Part shown: positions 35,652 to 44,189 of the stretch, piece by piece
Numbering within the stretch: the stretch's first letter is position 1
Layout: each line of letters begins with the position of its first letter
Assembly: GCA_031402435.1 (NCBI GenBank)
Contig: JANNSJ010000058.1
Coordinates: forward strand, 186,001 to 250,000
Origin: UBA11986 sp031402435
GTDB lineage: Bacteria > Bacteroidota > Ignavibacteria > UBA10030 > UBA6906
Length of the DNA: 64,000 nucleotides
Direction: 5' to 3'
Position numbers and translations under genes: made by a program
Notes under the pieces: model-generated
The model's input: the letters and a program-made list of their open reading frames with translations, nothing else
Told to the model about the DNA's origin: nothing
Database searches by the model: none

Positions 35652-36149
35652 CTACCGATAATTTGTAAATTGCATGGCAAACTCAAGCTCGGCTTCGCGA
35701 AGCATCTTCATGATTGACTGCAAGTCGTCCTTGTTCTTCCCGGTAACTCGCACCTGGTCGTCCATGATCTGCGCCTGTACCCTGAGCTTCGTATCCTTGA
35801 TCATCTTCACGACCAATTTCGCATTCTCCTTCTCAATTCCCACCCTTAGCTTGATGATTTGACGCACGGTCGTATTCGCAGCCGGTTCCACCGTGCCATA
35901 GTCGAGTGCTTTGATGGGGACGCTCCGTTTGATGAGCTTGTTTTGCAGGATGTCCACAACACTCTTGAGTTTAAAATCATCATCAGAGATGACGGTCAAT
36001 ATCTTGTCCTTCTGATTCAGTTCTATGGAGCTCTTGGAGCCCTTGAAGTCATAGCGCTGGCCGATTTCTTTGCTGGCCTGGTTGATGGCATTGTCGACTT
36101 CCTGCATGTTGACTTCTGAGACGATATCGAACGAACTGGTGTCTGCCAT
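35652..36149 (-). CDS. yajQ: YajQ-family nucleotide-binding protein
   Basis: 165-residue cytoplasmic protein of the YajQ/UPF0234 family. The start at ATG 36149 gives the standard N-terminus SSFDIVSEVNMQEVDNAI; the open frame reaches 36182. Other family marks are RYDFKGSKSSIEL, KLIKRSVPIKALDYG and the C-terminal ELEFAMQFTNYR. Members in gamma-proteobacteria bind cyclic di-GMP or act as chaperone-like RNA/DNA binders; which applies here is unknown. The gene lies upstream of the amidase on the same strand. Confidence 0.95.
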   Translation of the reverse strand: MADTSSFDIVSEVNMQEVDNAINQASKEIGQRYDFKGSKSSIELNQKDKILTVISDDDFKLKSVVDILQNKLIKRSVPIKALDYGTVEPAANTTVRQIIKLRVGIEKENAKLVVKMIKDTKLRVQAQIMDDQVRVTGKNKDDLQSIMKMLREAELEFAMQFTNYR

Positions 36150-36196
36150 TTCAGTATGCACCAAGTAATGGAAAATGAGCAATCATCGTGGATTGG

Positions 36197-36343
36197 TCAA
36201 CGGAATTTCAGATGAACGAACGCATGCAAAAGGATTTTCATCAACTCCCAGCGCGGATACTTCGTCTGGACGACGTACTGCTGCTGGATTTCCTTCTGGA
36301 GTATGCTGTCACGCGTGATGATCTGTACCGTGAGAGGATGCAT
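36197..36343 (-). CDS. Small ORF (48 residues), unknown
   Basis: A short frame that starts two bases after the stop of the saccharopine-dehydrogenase-like gene (TGA-CC-ATG) and ends 47 bases before yajQ. The product begins MHPLTVQIITRDSILQKEI and contains QYVVQTKYPRWELMKILLH, a charged amphipathic chain without membrane segment or Cys. The tight coupling to the upstream gene and lack of alternative content argue for a real small gene, but no family is recognised. Confidence 0.45.
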   Translation of the reverse strand: MHPLTVQIITRDSILQKEIQQQYVVQTKYPRWELMKILLHAFVHLKFR

Positions 36344-36345
36344 GG

Positions 36346-37497
36346 TCAACTCCAGGTTTCGGTGATTCGCTTGGTGATCTTCACGTTGCGTTTTCCCAAT
36401 TCAACAATCATGGCGTCGCCCGGCACACAGACTTCGGGAGGCAGGACGCCGCGTGTCGTGATGATGTTGTGAGCGAGCATCTGCGCGATAATGGATGTAG
36501 GGAATGCCGTTGTGCGCATCATCGCGGTCATCTTCGTGGCATCATCATAATAATCAACGAACTCATACACAAGCACTTTCTCCGCCGCTGCCTTGCGGCC
36601 GGTGATGGTTGCCCGTGCGACCACGATATCCTTGTCGCCGTGGTCAAGCTTTTTGCGCAGCAGGTCGGCAAAGAACTCGCGGTTTGTCTTCACGCTGCCG
36701 CCCACCATCATTGGTTCGTTCGTTGCGAAGCCGAGGTCGAGGAGAGTCTTGAACTTCTCGCAGTGCCCGTTATAGCGGATGGTCTTGTAATCCAGGTTCT
36801 TCACCCGCCCCTGCAGCAATTCGGTAAGTGTTGAAATGCCACCGGAGGTGTTGAATGCTTCAAGCTTCCCGATCTGTTTGAACTCGATCTCTTCAAGGTC
36901 GGACATGGGGTCGATATGCATGAGCGCACCGTCCCGAATTACTGCGGCCTTCTCCACATACTCATTGATAAGGCCCTCGACCGAGAAGACGATCTGATAG
37001 TATAGCGGAGGACGCGGATGCTGCGGCAGTCCTCCAACCCGAAGGTGAATTGAGTCAAGCTCATCAAACTCTTTCGCTCCTTCCATCGCCAGAATGTTGA
37101 TGAGGCCCGGTGCGAGTCCGCAGTTGGGGATGATGGTAACACCCTTCTGTTTCGCTTCTGCGTCGAGCGTTAATTGTTTTCTGACCACATCATCATTTCC
37201 TCCGAGGTCGCACACATGCACACCCGCCTGGATCGCTGCTCTGGCAATTTGATAGTTCACCGAGTAGGAAACCGCGCAGATGACAGCACCATTTCCTTCC
37301 AACGCCTTGATGAGATCTTTTTGTGCGTTCACGTCGAGCCTGAGAGGTTTGACGTTCGGACTAATGGCGTTTGCTGCCTGGGTGGCCTGCTGAAGGTTGA
37401 TGTCTGCGATAATGATTTCATCGTTGGGATTAGCCGTGGCGAGATCGTATGCCGCGGCACTTCCCATCATTCCCGCACCAATCACGGTATATTTCAT
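36346..37497 (-). CDS. Saccharopine dehydrogenase-like oxidoreductase
   Basis: 383-residue cytoplasmic NAD(P)-dependent enzyme. The Rossmann start is VIGAGMMGSAAAYDLA with the acidic end of strand 2 in IIADIN; GVHVCDLGGND and IIPNCGLAPGLINILA are typical of the saccharopine dehydrogenase/lysine-ketoglutarate reductase family. Related proteins act in lysine metabolism or carboxynorspermidine synthesis; nothing adjacent identifies the substrate. The neighbours are repair genes upstream (27 bases) and the 48-residue ORF downstream, all on one strand. Confidence 0.85.
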   Translation of the reverse strand: MKYTVIGAGMMGSAAAYDLATANPNDEIIIADINLQQATQAANAISPNVKPLRLDVNAQKDLIKALEGNGAVICAVSYSVNYQIARAAIQAGVHVCDLGGNDDVVRKQLTLDAEAKQKGVTIIPNCGLAPGLINILAMEGAKEFDELDSIHLRVGGLPQHPRPPLYYQIVFSVEGLINEYVEKAAVIRDGALMHIDPMSDLEEIEFKQIGKLEAFNTSGGISTLTELLQGRVKNLDYKTIRYNGHCEKFKTLLDLGFATNEPMMVGGSVKTNREFFADLLRKKLDHGDKDIVVARATITGRKAAAEKVLVYEFVDYYDDATKMTAMMRTTAFPTSIIAQMLAHNIITTRGVLPPEVCVPGDAMIVELGKRNVKITKRITETWS

Positions 37498-37524
37498 AGT
37501 TGTCTATTCAAGTTATTCATGGAT

Positions 37525-38157
37525 CTATTTTAGGATTTCACCTGTCTCGCGACTCCAGAAGAGCAAATCAAGCTCATCCATTGTAATCCCGATCGTTCTG
37601 GAGAACTGCATGAACTTCTGTTCAATCGTCTGGTAACGTTTCGGGGTCAGTGTCGTTGGAAGCGATCTGATAACGTTATGTCGCTTCAAGTTCTTTAGGA
37701 TATGCCTGTCGAGGATTGCCAGATTCCGGTGTCCGATGTTCCTCAGGAAGTGGGACGACTCCTTCCATCCGAGTCCCTTTACATTCTTCACAAGCCAGAC
37801 ACGGAGTTCTTCGCTTGTGTATCCATTGCAAAGCGCCGAGTGGATTTCCGGGAATTTGCGCTTTGCCTCCTTGAGATGTTTCCCCTTTGTATTGTGGAAG
37901 CGTATATAAAAATCCTTCTGGTGTAACAGCGTGGCCGGTTCAAGTTCTCGATGCAAGAATCCGGCCTCTTTCAATGTCGCGACAGCCTTGCCGGCATTCA
38001 CCGCGCTGGATTGAGGTGTAAGAAGGCAATACACGAGTTCGTAGAAATATCCTTCCGAGGTCACGTTAGCAAAATCTGCAATACGCTGACGGATGGCGGG
38101 CTGCCGTGTAGCAAATTCCTGCTGTAGCTCTTCAAGCTCTTTGTAGGTTGAGGACAT
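37525..38157 (-). CDS. 8-oxoguanine DNA glycosylase/AP lyase, Ogg2 type
   Basis: 210-residue HhH-GPD superfamily enzyme. The start at ATG 38157 overlaps the mutY stop (TAATG). The helix-hairpin-helix region reads KGLGWKESSHFLRNIG, with the catalytic Lys in GWKE, and is followed by LAILDRHILKNL with the catalytic Asp. These marks fit the Ogg2/DNA-lyase group known from archaea and some bacteria. It removes 8-oxoguanine opposite C and nicks the strand. With MutY and MutT encoded upstream in the same operon, it completes a full oxidised-guanine defence set. Confidence 0.9.
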   Translation of the reverse strand: MSSTYKELEELQQEFATRQPAIRQRIADFANVTSEGYFYELVYCLLTPQSSAVNAGKAVATLKEAGFLHRELEPATLLHQKDFYIRFHNTKGKHLKEAKRKFPEIHSALCNGYTSEELRVWLVKNVKGLGWKESSHFLRNIGHRNLAILDRHILKNLKRHNVIRSLPTTLTPKRYQTIEQKFMQFSRTIGITMDELDLLFWSRETGEILK

Positions 38158-39116
38158 TATGCGAGTCCGATTCTTCGCTCGTTCCATGTTCCTTTTGGTG
38201 TTTGCACGATCACTCCGTCCTTTTCGAGTCCCGCGAGAAGCGATTCAAGCCAGGCTTTGCTCTTCGCGGAGTATTTCGGGTGAATCGCTTTTCCTATTAC
38301 GTCGGGGCGAAGTTGCTGCTGATGTGTTCTGAGTGTCTCAACGATTCTTCCGCGATAGATCCGGTTCGGTATTCCATCCATTGACGGCTCTTGCCTTGCC
38401 TTCCTGGAAGGGACCCGTTTCATGTAATTGCGCGATCGGCATAATGTCTTCACCGGACAGTCATTGCACAACGGTACACGTGTCGTGCAGATCGTTGCGC
38501 CCAAGTCCATCAACGCCTGGTTCCAATCATATGCACCAACCTTTGGTACGAGGACGTCAGCCAGTGTCCAGATCTCCCGTTCAGGCTTCATGTCGGTATT
38601 CGTTTTCATGCGCCAGAAGATTCTGGAGAGCACCCGTCGCACATTGATGTCGACGATCGGGACATTCTTCCGGAACGCAGATGATAGAAGAGCGTTTGCC
38701 GTGTACCGTCCGATTCCCGGAAGCGTGACGAGCTCTTCGTATGTTTGCGGAAACTTGCCGCCGAGCTGCTGTACAATTCTCATTGCCAGTTGATGCAAGC
38801 GGACGGCGCGGTTATTGTATCCCATGCCCTGCCATGCGATCACGACATCTCGTTGGCGTGCCGCTGCAAGAGTCTTGATGGTGGGAAACCGCTGCAGGAA
38901 CTCGGGGTATTTCACCAGCACGCGGCTCACTTGAGTCTGTTGAAGCATCACTTCAGAAATAAGGATGCGGTACGGGTTGGCAATGTTGCGCCATGGGAGC
39001 GAGCGGCCTTGACGCGAATACCAGCGCAGGATTGCTCGAACGAGCGCGGAGCGTCGCCGAGTGTCAGACCGGGGTATCCCGGTACGTCGTATAGTGTTTG
39101 GGGTTCTCTTTTGCAT
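38157..39116 (-). CDS. mutY: A/G-specific adenine glycosylase MutY
   Basis: 319-residue base-excision enzyme that removes A opposite 8-oxoG. Catalytic Glu lies in ISEVMLQQTQV and Asp in VDINVRRV; the helix-hairpin-helix is LPGIGRYTANAL; the 4Fe-4S ligands are C-X6-C-X2-C-X5-C in CTTRVPLCNDCPVKTLC. The NUDIX-like C-terminal domain of E. coli MutY that recognises 8-oxoG is not apparent; about 85 other residues (PNRIYRGRIVETLR...) take its place. The ATG at 39116 overlaps the mutT gene by 53 bases; a later start is possible, but no better one is evident. Confidence 0.92.
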   Translation of the reverse strand: MQKRTPNTIRRTGIPRSDTRRRSALVRAILRWYSRQGRSLPWRNIANPYRILISEVMLQQTQVSRVLVKYPEFLQRFPTIKTLAAARQRDVVIAWQGMGYNNRAVRLHQLAMRIVQQLGGKFPQTYEELVTLPGIGRYTANALLSSAFRKNVPIVDINVRRVLSRIFWRMKTNTDMKPEREIWTLADVLVPKVGAYDWNQALMDLGATICTTRVPLCNDCPVKTLCRSRNYMKRVPSRKARQEPSMDGIPNRIYRGRIVETLRTHQQQLRPDVIGKAIHPKYSAKSKAWLESLLAGLEKDGVIVQTPKGTWNERRIGLA

Positions 39117-39516
39117 TCGAGACGAGGAACTCTACTGCTTTCCGATTTCCTTCAAGGATATCCATGGCTTCCAACTCCACCGGTGCAACCCATCGGATTT
39201 GCTCGAAGGCATGGTTTACAGGTGTTCCCGTAAAACTTTGAATCAAAAAGTAAAACACGTTGAAAGTACTCTCTGCCGTTGGCCGTGATGTTCCCTCGGA
39301 GTACACCCATTCCTGATCGAACAACTCGCGCTCAACGACGGCTTCAATCCCCAGTTCCTCCTGAAGTTCACGAACCACAGCGGCTTCCGGTGTTTCTTCG
39401 TTTTCGACCTTGCCGCCGGGAAATTCCCATTTTAGCGGAAACCGAGCGTCGCGTTTGCGCTGGCAGGCGAGAACAAATCCATTTTGAGTGATTATGCCGA
39501 CTGCAACTTGTTTCAT
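39064..39516 (-). CDS. mutT: NUDIX hydrolase, MutT-like (8-oxo-dGTPase)
   Basis: 150-residue NUDIX enzyme. ATG 39516 gives the typical start KQVAVGIITQNGFVLACQRK; the open frame reaches 39558. The NUDIX box is GGKVENEETPEAAVV followed by RELQEELGI. The RDARFPLKWEFPGGK segment is characteristic of MutT. It would clear 8-oxo-dGTP from the nucleotide pool. As first gene of the overlapping mutT-mutY-ogg2 set it links pool sanitation with repair. Confidence 0.9.
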   Translation of the reverse strand: MKQVAVGIITQNGFVLACQRKRDARFPLKWEFPGGKVENEETPEAAVVRELQEELGIEAVVERELFDQEWVYSEGTSRPTAESTFNVFYFLIQSFTGTPVNHAFEQIRWVAPVELEAMDILEGNRKAVEFLVSNAKENPKHYTTYRDTPV

Positions 39517-39562
39517 GGGTGCAAGATATGGAAAAATGACCTTAAATCCCAAAGCCACAGTG

Positions 39563-39591
39563 TTGACTTTCTCGGCGAAGAGTGCTAAGCT
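39563..39591 (+). promoter_or_regulatory. Candidate promoter before 39703
   Basis: TTGACT (39563-39568) and a weak TAAGCT (39586-39591) with a 17-base spacer lie in the divergent gap between mutT and the gene at 39703. A transcript from here would meet the terminator-like hairpin at 39650-39687 before the start codon. Confidence 0.3.
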
Positions 39592-39649
39592 TTATCAAGC
39601 GATTCCATCAGTCATAACATCGCTCAATCAGTTCATTACCATAACAGCC

Positions 39650-39687
39650 CCTCGATTCTGATCCATGCAGATGCGAGGTTTTTTTTT
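39650..39687 (+). terminator. Terminator-like hairpin in 5' leader of 39703
   Basis: CCTCG pairs with CGAGG, and TCTG with CAGA inside it across a 2-by-2 internal loop, followed at once by nine T residues. It is oriented on the plus strand with no plus-strand gene before it, and ends only 15 bases before ATG 39703. Confidence 0.55.
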
Positions 39688-39702
39688 GTTTGTCACAACC
39701 GG

Positions 39703-41307
39703 ATGCTTATGATACGACGTATTCAAAAGTACTTGCCTTTGATTGGGGGTCTCCTCCTTTTTTGTGGGATTGCGCAGGCGCAGTACCAGAACATCCGGGT
39801 AAGCCTTCCCACGGCAAACGATCCGGAGGAGGTGAGTATTGCAATCAACCCGACTAACCCGCTGAACCTTGCTGCTGGGGCGAATCTCAACTACTATTAT
39901 TACTCAACGAACGGCGGATTGAACTGGTCACAGGGAAGACTCACTTCGGCATCGTATGGCGTCTGGGGTGATCCATGCCTGACCTATGATGCACTCGGCA
40001 ATTTGTATTACGGTCATCTCTCGAACCCAGCTTCACCCGGTTATTGGATTGACAGAATCGTTGTGCAAAAGTCCACGAATGGTGGAGTAAGCTGGAACAC
40101 GGGAACGGGCATCGGATTCAATCCGCCACGGAAGAACCAGGACAAGGAATGGCTCATTGCGGATATGACCAACTCATCGTTCAGAAACAATCTCTACGTG
40201 TCCTGGACCGAGTTTGATGAATACGGAAGCGCTTCAGCAACCGACAGTACGCGGATACTCTTCTCTCGCTCAACTGATGCAGGAAGTATCTGGAGCACGC
40301 CGGTGCGTGTGAGTGACCGCGCTGGCGACTGTGTCGATGAGGACAATACTGTTGAAGGGGCGGTGCCTGCAGTTGGCCCAAATGGCGAGGTCTACACTGC
40401 ATGGGCAGGACCGCTTGGCATCATGTTTGACAAATCCTCCGATGCCGGCGTCTCGTGGGGAACAGATGTGTTTGTCTCTGATCAACCGGGTGGGTGGGAT
40501 TACATGATACCCGGCATCTACCGCTGCAATGGTTTGCCAATCACTGTCTGCGATATCAGCAACTCGCAATTCCGTGGTACCATTTACGTGAACTGGACCG
40601 ATCAGCGGAATGGACTGGGCAATACGGATGTCTTCATGGCGAAGTCAACCAATGGGGGTGTAACATGGTCTTCTGCGAAGAGGGTGAACGACGATCTCAC
40701 CACGGCCCAGCAATTCTTTAGCTGGATGACAATCGACCAAGCCACCGGTTTCGTCTATGTTGTATTCTATGACCGGCGCGCCACGCAGGGAAACGCAACG
40801 GATGTGTTTGTTGCCCGGTCAACGGATGGCGGCGAAACGTTTACAAATTTCAAGGTGAGTCTATCATCATTCACACCGACATCGGGAGTCTTTTTCGGCG
40901 ATTACACCGGTATCGCGGCGGACAATGGGAAGGTCTATCCGATTTGGATGCGATTGGATGGAAGTGTCCTCAGTGTTTGGACGGCTATCGTGAACGACAC
41001 AACAACAGTTGGTGTGCCGAATGAAAATGGCCACGCAACTTCATTTGCACTCTTACAGAATTATCCCAATCCCTTTAACCCTTCGACCATGATCCGGTTC
41101 AACCTTCTCTCACGGGAACATGTCACACTTGTCGTGTTTGATCTGTTGGGCCGTGAGATTACAACGCTTGTCGATCGTGTGGTTGATCCCGGCGAACATA
41201 CTGTTGTCTTTTCGGCGTGGGACTACAACATATCGAGTGGCACGTACTTCTATCGTATGAAAGCAGGGAGTTTCGTGCAGACAAGAAAATTTGTGTTGTT
41301 GGAATAG
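39703..41307 (+). CDS. Secreted BNR/sialidase-like propeller protein with T9SS domain
   Basis: 534-residue exported protein. A signal peptide (about 1-26, ending AQAQ) precedes a propeller whose strands carry Asp-box motifs (STNGGLNWSQG, STNGGVSWNTG, STDAGSIWSTP, SSDAGVSWGTD, STNGGVTWSSA, STDGGETF), as in sialidases and other BNR proteins. No sialidase arginine triad or FRIP motif is evident, so enzymatic activity is doubtful. The C-terminus is a T9SS domain (NYPNPFNPSTMI to RKFVLLE). Start ATG 39703 or 39709. A terminator-like leader precedes it. Confidence 0.85.
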   Translation: MLMIRRIQKYLPLIGGLLLFCGIAQAQYQNIRVSLPTANDPEEVSIAINPTNPLNLAAGANLNYYYYSTNGGLNWSQGRLTSASYGVWGDPCLTYDALGNLYYGHLSNPASPGYWIDRIVVQKSTNGGVSWNTGTGIGFNPPRKNQDKEWLIADMTNSSFRNNLYVSWTEFDEYGSASATDSTRILFSRSTDAGSIWSTPVRVSDRAGDCVDEDNTVEGAVPAVGPNGEVYTAWAGPLGIMFDKSSDAGVSWGTDVFVSDQPGGWDYMIPGIYRCNGLPITVCDISNSQFRGTIYVNWTDQRNGLGNTDVFMAKSTNGGVTWSSAKRVNDDLTTAQQFFSWMTIDQATGFVYVVFYDRRATQGNATDVFVARSTDGGETFTNFKVSLSSFTPTSGVFFGDYTGIAADNGKVYPIWMRLDGSVLSVWTAIVNDTTTVGVPNENGHATSFALLQNYPNPFNPSTMIRFNLLSREHVTLVVFDLLGREITTLVDRVVDPGEHTVVFSAWDYNISSGTYFYRMKAGSFVQTRKFVLLE

Positions 41308-41365
41308 ATTCGACTCGCTGTTTATAACTGAAGTAAGCGCACATCCAATCATAAGGACACAAATC

Positions 41366-43666
41366 ATGAGGAACATTCTTCCGCTTTTTATTGCGATCAC
41401 CCTCTTCATCTCGAGTATCAGTATGGCCCAGGACAACAGCCTGAAAGCCTCTGTCCAATGCTCCATGAAGAAAATGTCGATGGCATATCCGCTTGACCTC
41501 GGCGACTCACCGAACACGCCAAAGCACTCGTTTGATGTTCTCAACTACAAACTGAATCTTGATATCCGGAACTGCTTTCTCACTCCGTTTCCCAAGTCCT
41601 TCAGTGCGAGCAACGAGATAACATGCCGGGCCGATACAGCGCTCAACAGTATAACACTCAACGCCGTGAACACATCGCTCGTGATCGATTCCATAAAACT
41701 TGCTGCGGTTTCGTTTACGCACGTTTCCAATATCCTCTCTATCAACCTGGACAGAACGTATGCTGTCGGCGAGACGGTTGTTGTCAAGATATTCTATCGT
41801 CACAACAATGTCACTGACGCTGCTTTCTACGTCAGCAACGGAATGGTGTTTACTGATGCCGAGCCGGAAGGTGCGCGCAAATGGTTTCCATGCTGGGACA
41901 AGCCTTCGGACAAAGCAACATTGGACCTGACGGCAAAGACCCCTGCGACCGTGAAGCTCGGCTCAAATGGAAGGCTTGCAGACTCAACAACTGTCGGAGA
42001 TACGACATGGTTTCATTGGGTAAGTCGTGATCCACTCCCGACATACCTTACGGTGATATCAGCGAAGGTTGGATACAATCTTGACATTGTCTACTGGCGG
42101 ACGCTCTCGAATCCGAACGACAGCATCCCGATGCGATTCTACTGGAACGCAGGAGAGAACACGACGAACCTGAACAATATCAAGGCAAAGATCATCCCGA
42201 TGACAACGCTGTTCTCTCAAAAGTTCGGTGAGCATCCATTCGAGAAGAATGGTTTTGCCACGCTGAACAGTCAATTCACCTGGGGGGGCATGGAAAACCA
42301 AACACTGACAAGTTTGTGTCCGAATTGCTGGAGCGAGAATCTTGTTTCACATGAATATGCTCACCAATGGTTCGGCGACATGATCACATGCGGTACGTGG
42401 GCGGATATCTGGTTGAACGAAGGCTTTGCAACGTACTGTGAAGCGTTGTGGTATGAATATACCGGCGGATACTCGAGCTACAAGAGTGATATTCTCAGTG
42501 ACGCAAGCGGCTACCTTGGTTCGAATCCGGGTCGCGCAATGTATATGCCGGCCTGGGTGAATACCACCCCTTCGACGAATGAGTTGTTTAACACTGCCGT
42601 TACATACAACAAGGGGGCGTGTGTCCTTCACATGCTGAGGTATACGCTGGGGGATTCGATGTTCTTCGATGTGTTGAAGTCGTATGCGACGGATGCAGTC
42701 AATTTCAAGTACGGCACCGTCGTCACTGCAGACTTTGTCACCAAGGTGAGTCAGGTGGCCGGGCAGGATATGAGCTGGTTCTTTACATGGGTCTACCAGC
42801 CAAACCATGCCGTGTATGGCAACACATACAATATTACCAATCTCGGTGGAGGACAGTGGCAGGTCGCGTTCAAGGCGCGACAAACACAGACCAACGCCGC
42901 GTTCTTCCCGATGCCTCTCACGCTGAAGATCTCATTTTCGACAGGTTCGGATACGACGTTTCGAGTGATGAACAATGTCAACAACCAGGTGTTTGCATTC
43001 CGGTTCGGTCGCCAACCGACAACACTGGCGTTTGATCCGAACAATGACATTGTAATCAAGCAGGGAAGTACAACCGTTGGCTCGACGCTCAGCGCACCGA
43101 CTCTTGTCTCTCCGCTGCCCGGTTCAATTTCTCCGGCTGCCCAGACAGTCTTTATCTGGAACCAAGTGCCCTCAGCGACGACTTATCGACAGCAGCTTGC
43201 CACCAATGTAGGTTTTACCACAATTGTGTATGAAGATTCGATGCTCACCGATACAGTGTCATTTTCTGGTCAGCTTGCCGTCTCGACGGTTTACTTCTGG
43301 AGAGTTAGGGCGGAGAATGGTGGTGGAACAACGGCCTGGTCCACGACGTGGAGCTTCACGTCTGGGACAATGTCGGGAGTGGGGGATGAGAAGAACATCC
43401 CTCGTGAATTCAATCTTAGCCAGAACTATCCCAATCCATTCAATCCTTCCACCATCATCACATATGGATTACCTCACCGGTCCCGTGTCAGTTTAGGGAT
43501 ATTCAACCTTCTCGGTCAACGGGTTGCTTTGCTCGATGAGGGAGAACGCGAGGCGGGATACCACAATGTCAGGTTTGATGGGAAATCCATGGCAAGCGGT
43601 GTCTATCTCTACAGAATACAGGCGGGAGAGTTCGTGCAGACGCGGAAGTTAATTTTGATGAAGTAG
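41366..43666 (+). CDS. Secreted M1 family metallo-aminopeptidase with T9SS domain
   Basis: 766-residue exported aminopeptidase. AAGGA (41353-41357) precedes ATG 41366 and a signal peptide (to about 21); the open frame reaches 41291. Zinc ligands and base are HEYAH (329-333) with the distal Glu in NEGFATYCE; the substrate-binding WGGMENQT is the GxMEN equivalent. After the peptidase part an Ig/Fn3-like domain (about 575-670) leads to a T9SS domain (NYPNPFNPSTII to KLILMK). It would trim N-terminal residues from peptides outside the cell. A strong terminator follows. Confidence 0.93.
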   Translation: MRNILPLFIAITLFISSISMAQDNSLKASVQCSMKKMSMAYPLDLGDSPNTPKHSFDVLNYKLNLDIRNCFLTPFPKSFSASNEITCRADTALNSITLNAVNTSLVIDSIKLAAVSFTHVSNILSINLDRTYAVGETVVVKIFYRHNNVTDAAFYVSNGMVFTDAEPEGARKWFPCWDKPSDKATLDLTAKTPATVKLGSNGRLADSTTVGDTTWFHWVSRDPLPTYLTVISAKVGYNLDIVYWRTLSNPNDSIPMRFYWNAGENTTNLNNIKAKIIPMTTLFSQKFGEHPFEKNGFATLNSQFTWGGMENQTLTSLCPNCWSENLVSHEYAHQWFGDMITCGTWADIWLNEGFATYCEALWYEYTGGYSSYKSDILSDASGYLGSNPGRAMYMPAWVNTTPSTNELFNTAVTYNKGACVLHMLRYTLGDSMFFDVLKSYATDAVNFKYGTVVTADFVTKVSQVAGQDMSWFFTWVYQPNHAVYGNTYNITNLGGGQWQVAFKARQTQTNAAFFPMPLTLKISFSTGSDTTFRVMNNVNNQVFAFRFGRQPTTLAFDPNNDIVIKQGSTTVGSTLSAPTLVSPLPGSISPAAQTVFIWNQVPSATTYRQQLATNVGFTTIVYEDSMLTDTVSFSGQLAVSTVYFWRVRAENGGGTTAWSTTWSFTSGTMSGVGDEKNIPREFNLSQNYPNPFNPSTIITYGLPHRSRVSLGIFNLLGQRVALLDEGEREAGYHNVRFDGKSMASGVYLYRIQAGEFVQTRKLILMK

Positions 43667-43689
43667 ACGATTCCAACCATGCAAGTGAG

Positions 43690-43722
43690 AGCGCTCCGGT
43701 AAATACGGGGCGCTTTCGTTTT
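43690..43722 (+). terminator. Intrinsic terminator of M1 peptidase gene
   Basis: AGCGCTCCG/CGGGGCGCT (nine pairs, one G-U), loop GTAAATA, tail TTTCGTTTT. It sits between convergent genes, 23 bases after the stop codon. Confidence 0.75.
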
Positions 43723-44189
43723 CAGGCGATCCTCACGTAGTCCACGAATTCATACCCTTCCCGCTTCTCTCGTCCGATAACTTTGAAGTTGCGTGACAGC
43801 AGCTCTTCGTACTCGGGAAAGTATGCATCGCCTTCAACAGTCTGATCTACAAACGTCAAATATAATTCATCCGCATTGCAAAGTGTTTCCGCGTAGATCT
43901 GTGCCCCACCGATGACGAAGACATGTTCTTGATCCTTCAACGCTGCGAGGGCCGCGTCCATACTTGCATAACACTCGATACCGGGGATCGGTGTGGATGT
44001 AATGACGACGTTTCTGCGATTGGAAAGTGGCTTGCCGATTGACTCCCATGTCTTTCGCCCCATCAGGATAGTATGTCCCGTGGTGAGACGTTTGAACCGT
44101 TTGAGGTCTTCTGAAATGTGCCAGGAAAGTTTGCCGCCTTTGCCGATGACGCGGTTATTTGCAATAGCGGCGATGATGGCGAGTTTCAC
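43722..44189 (-). CDS. folA: Dihydrofolate reductase
   Basis: 155-residue enzyme reducing dihydrofolate to tetrahydrofolate with NADPH. Marks are AAIANNRVIGKGGKLSW at the N-terminus, the acidic SEDLKRFKRLTTGH segment, ILMGRKTWESIG, and VIGGAQIYAETL. The start overlaps the thyA stop by four bases (44186-44189), so both are made from one message and act in the same cycle: thymidylate synthase yields dihydrofolate, which this enzyme recycles. Confidence 0.97.
   Translation of the reverse strand: MKLAIIAAIANNRVIGKGGKLSWHISEDLKRFKRLTTGHTILMGRKTWESIGKPLSNRRNVVITSTPIPGIECYASMDAALAALKDQEHVFVIGGAQIYAETLCNADELYLTFVDQTVEGDAYFPEYEELLSRNFKVIGREKREGYEFVDYVRIA

Noticed and set aside
39703..41307. Active sialidase
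   Set aside because: Asp boxes are present, but the FRIP motif and arginine triad are not evident, and Asp-box propellers are common in non-enzymes.
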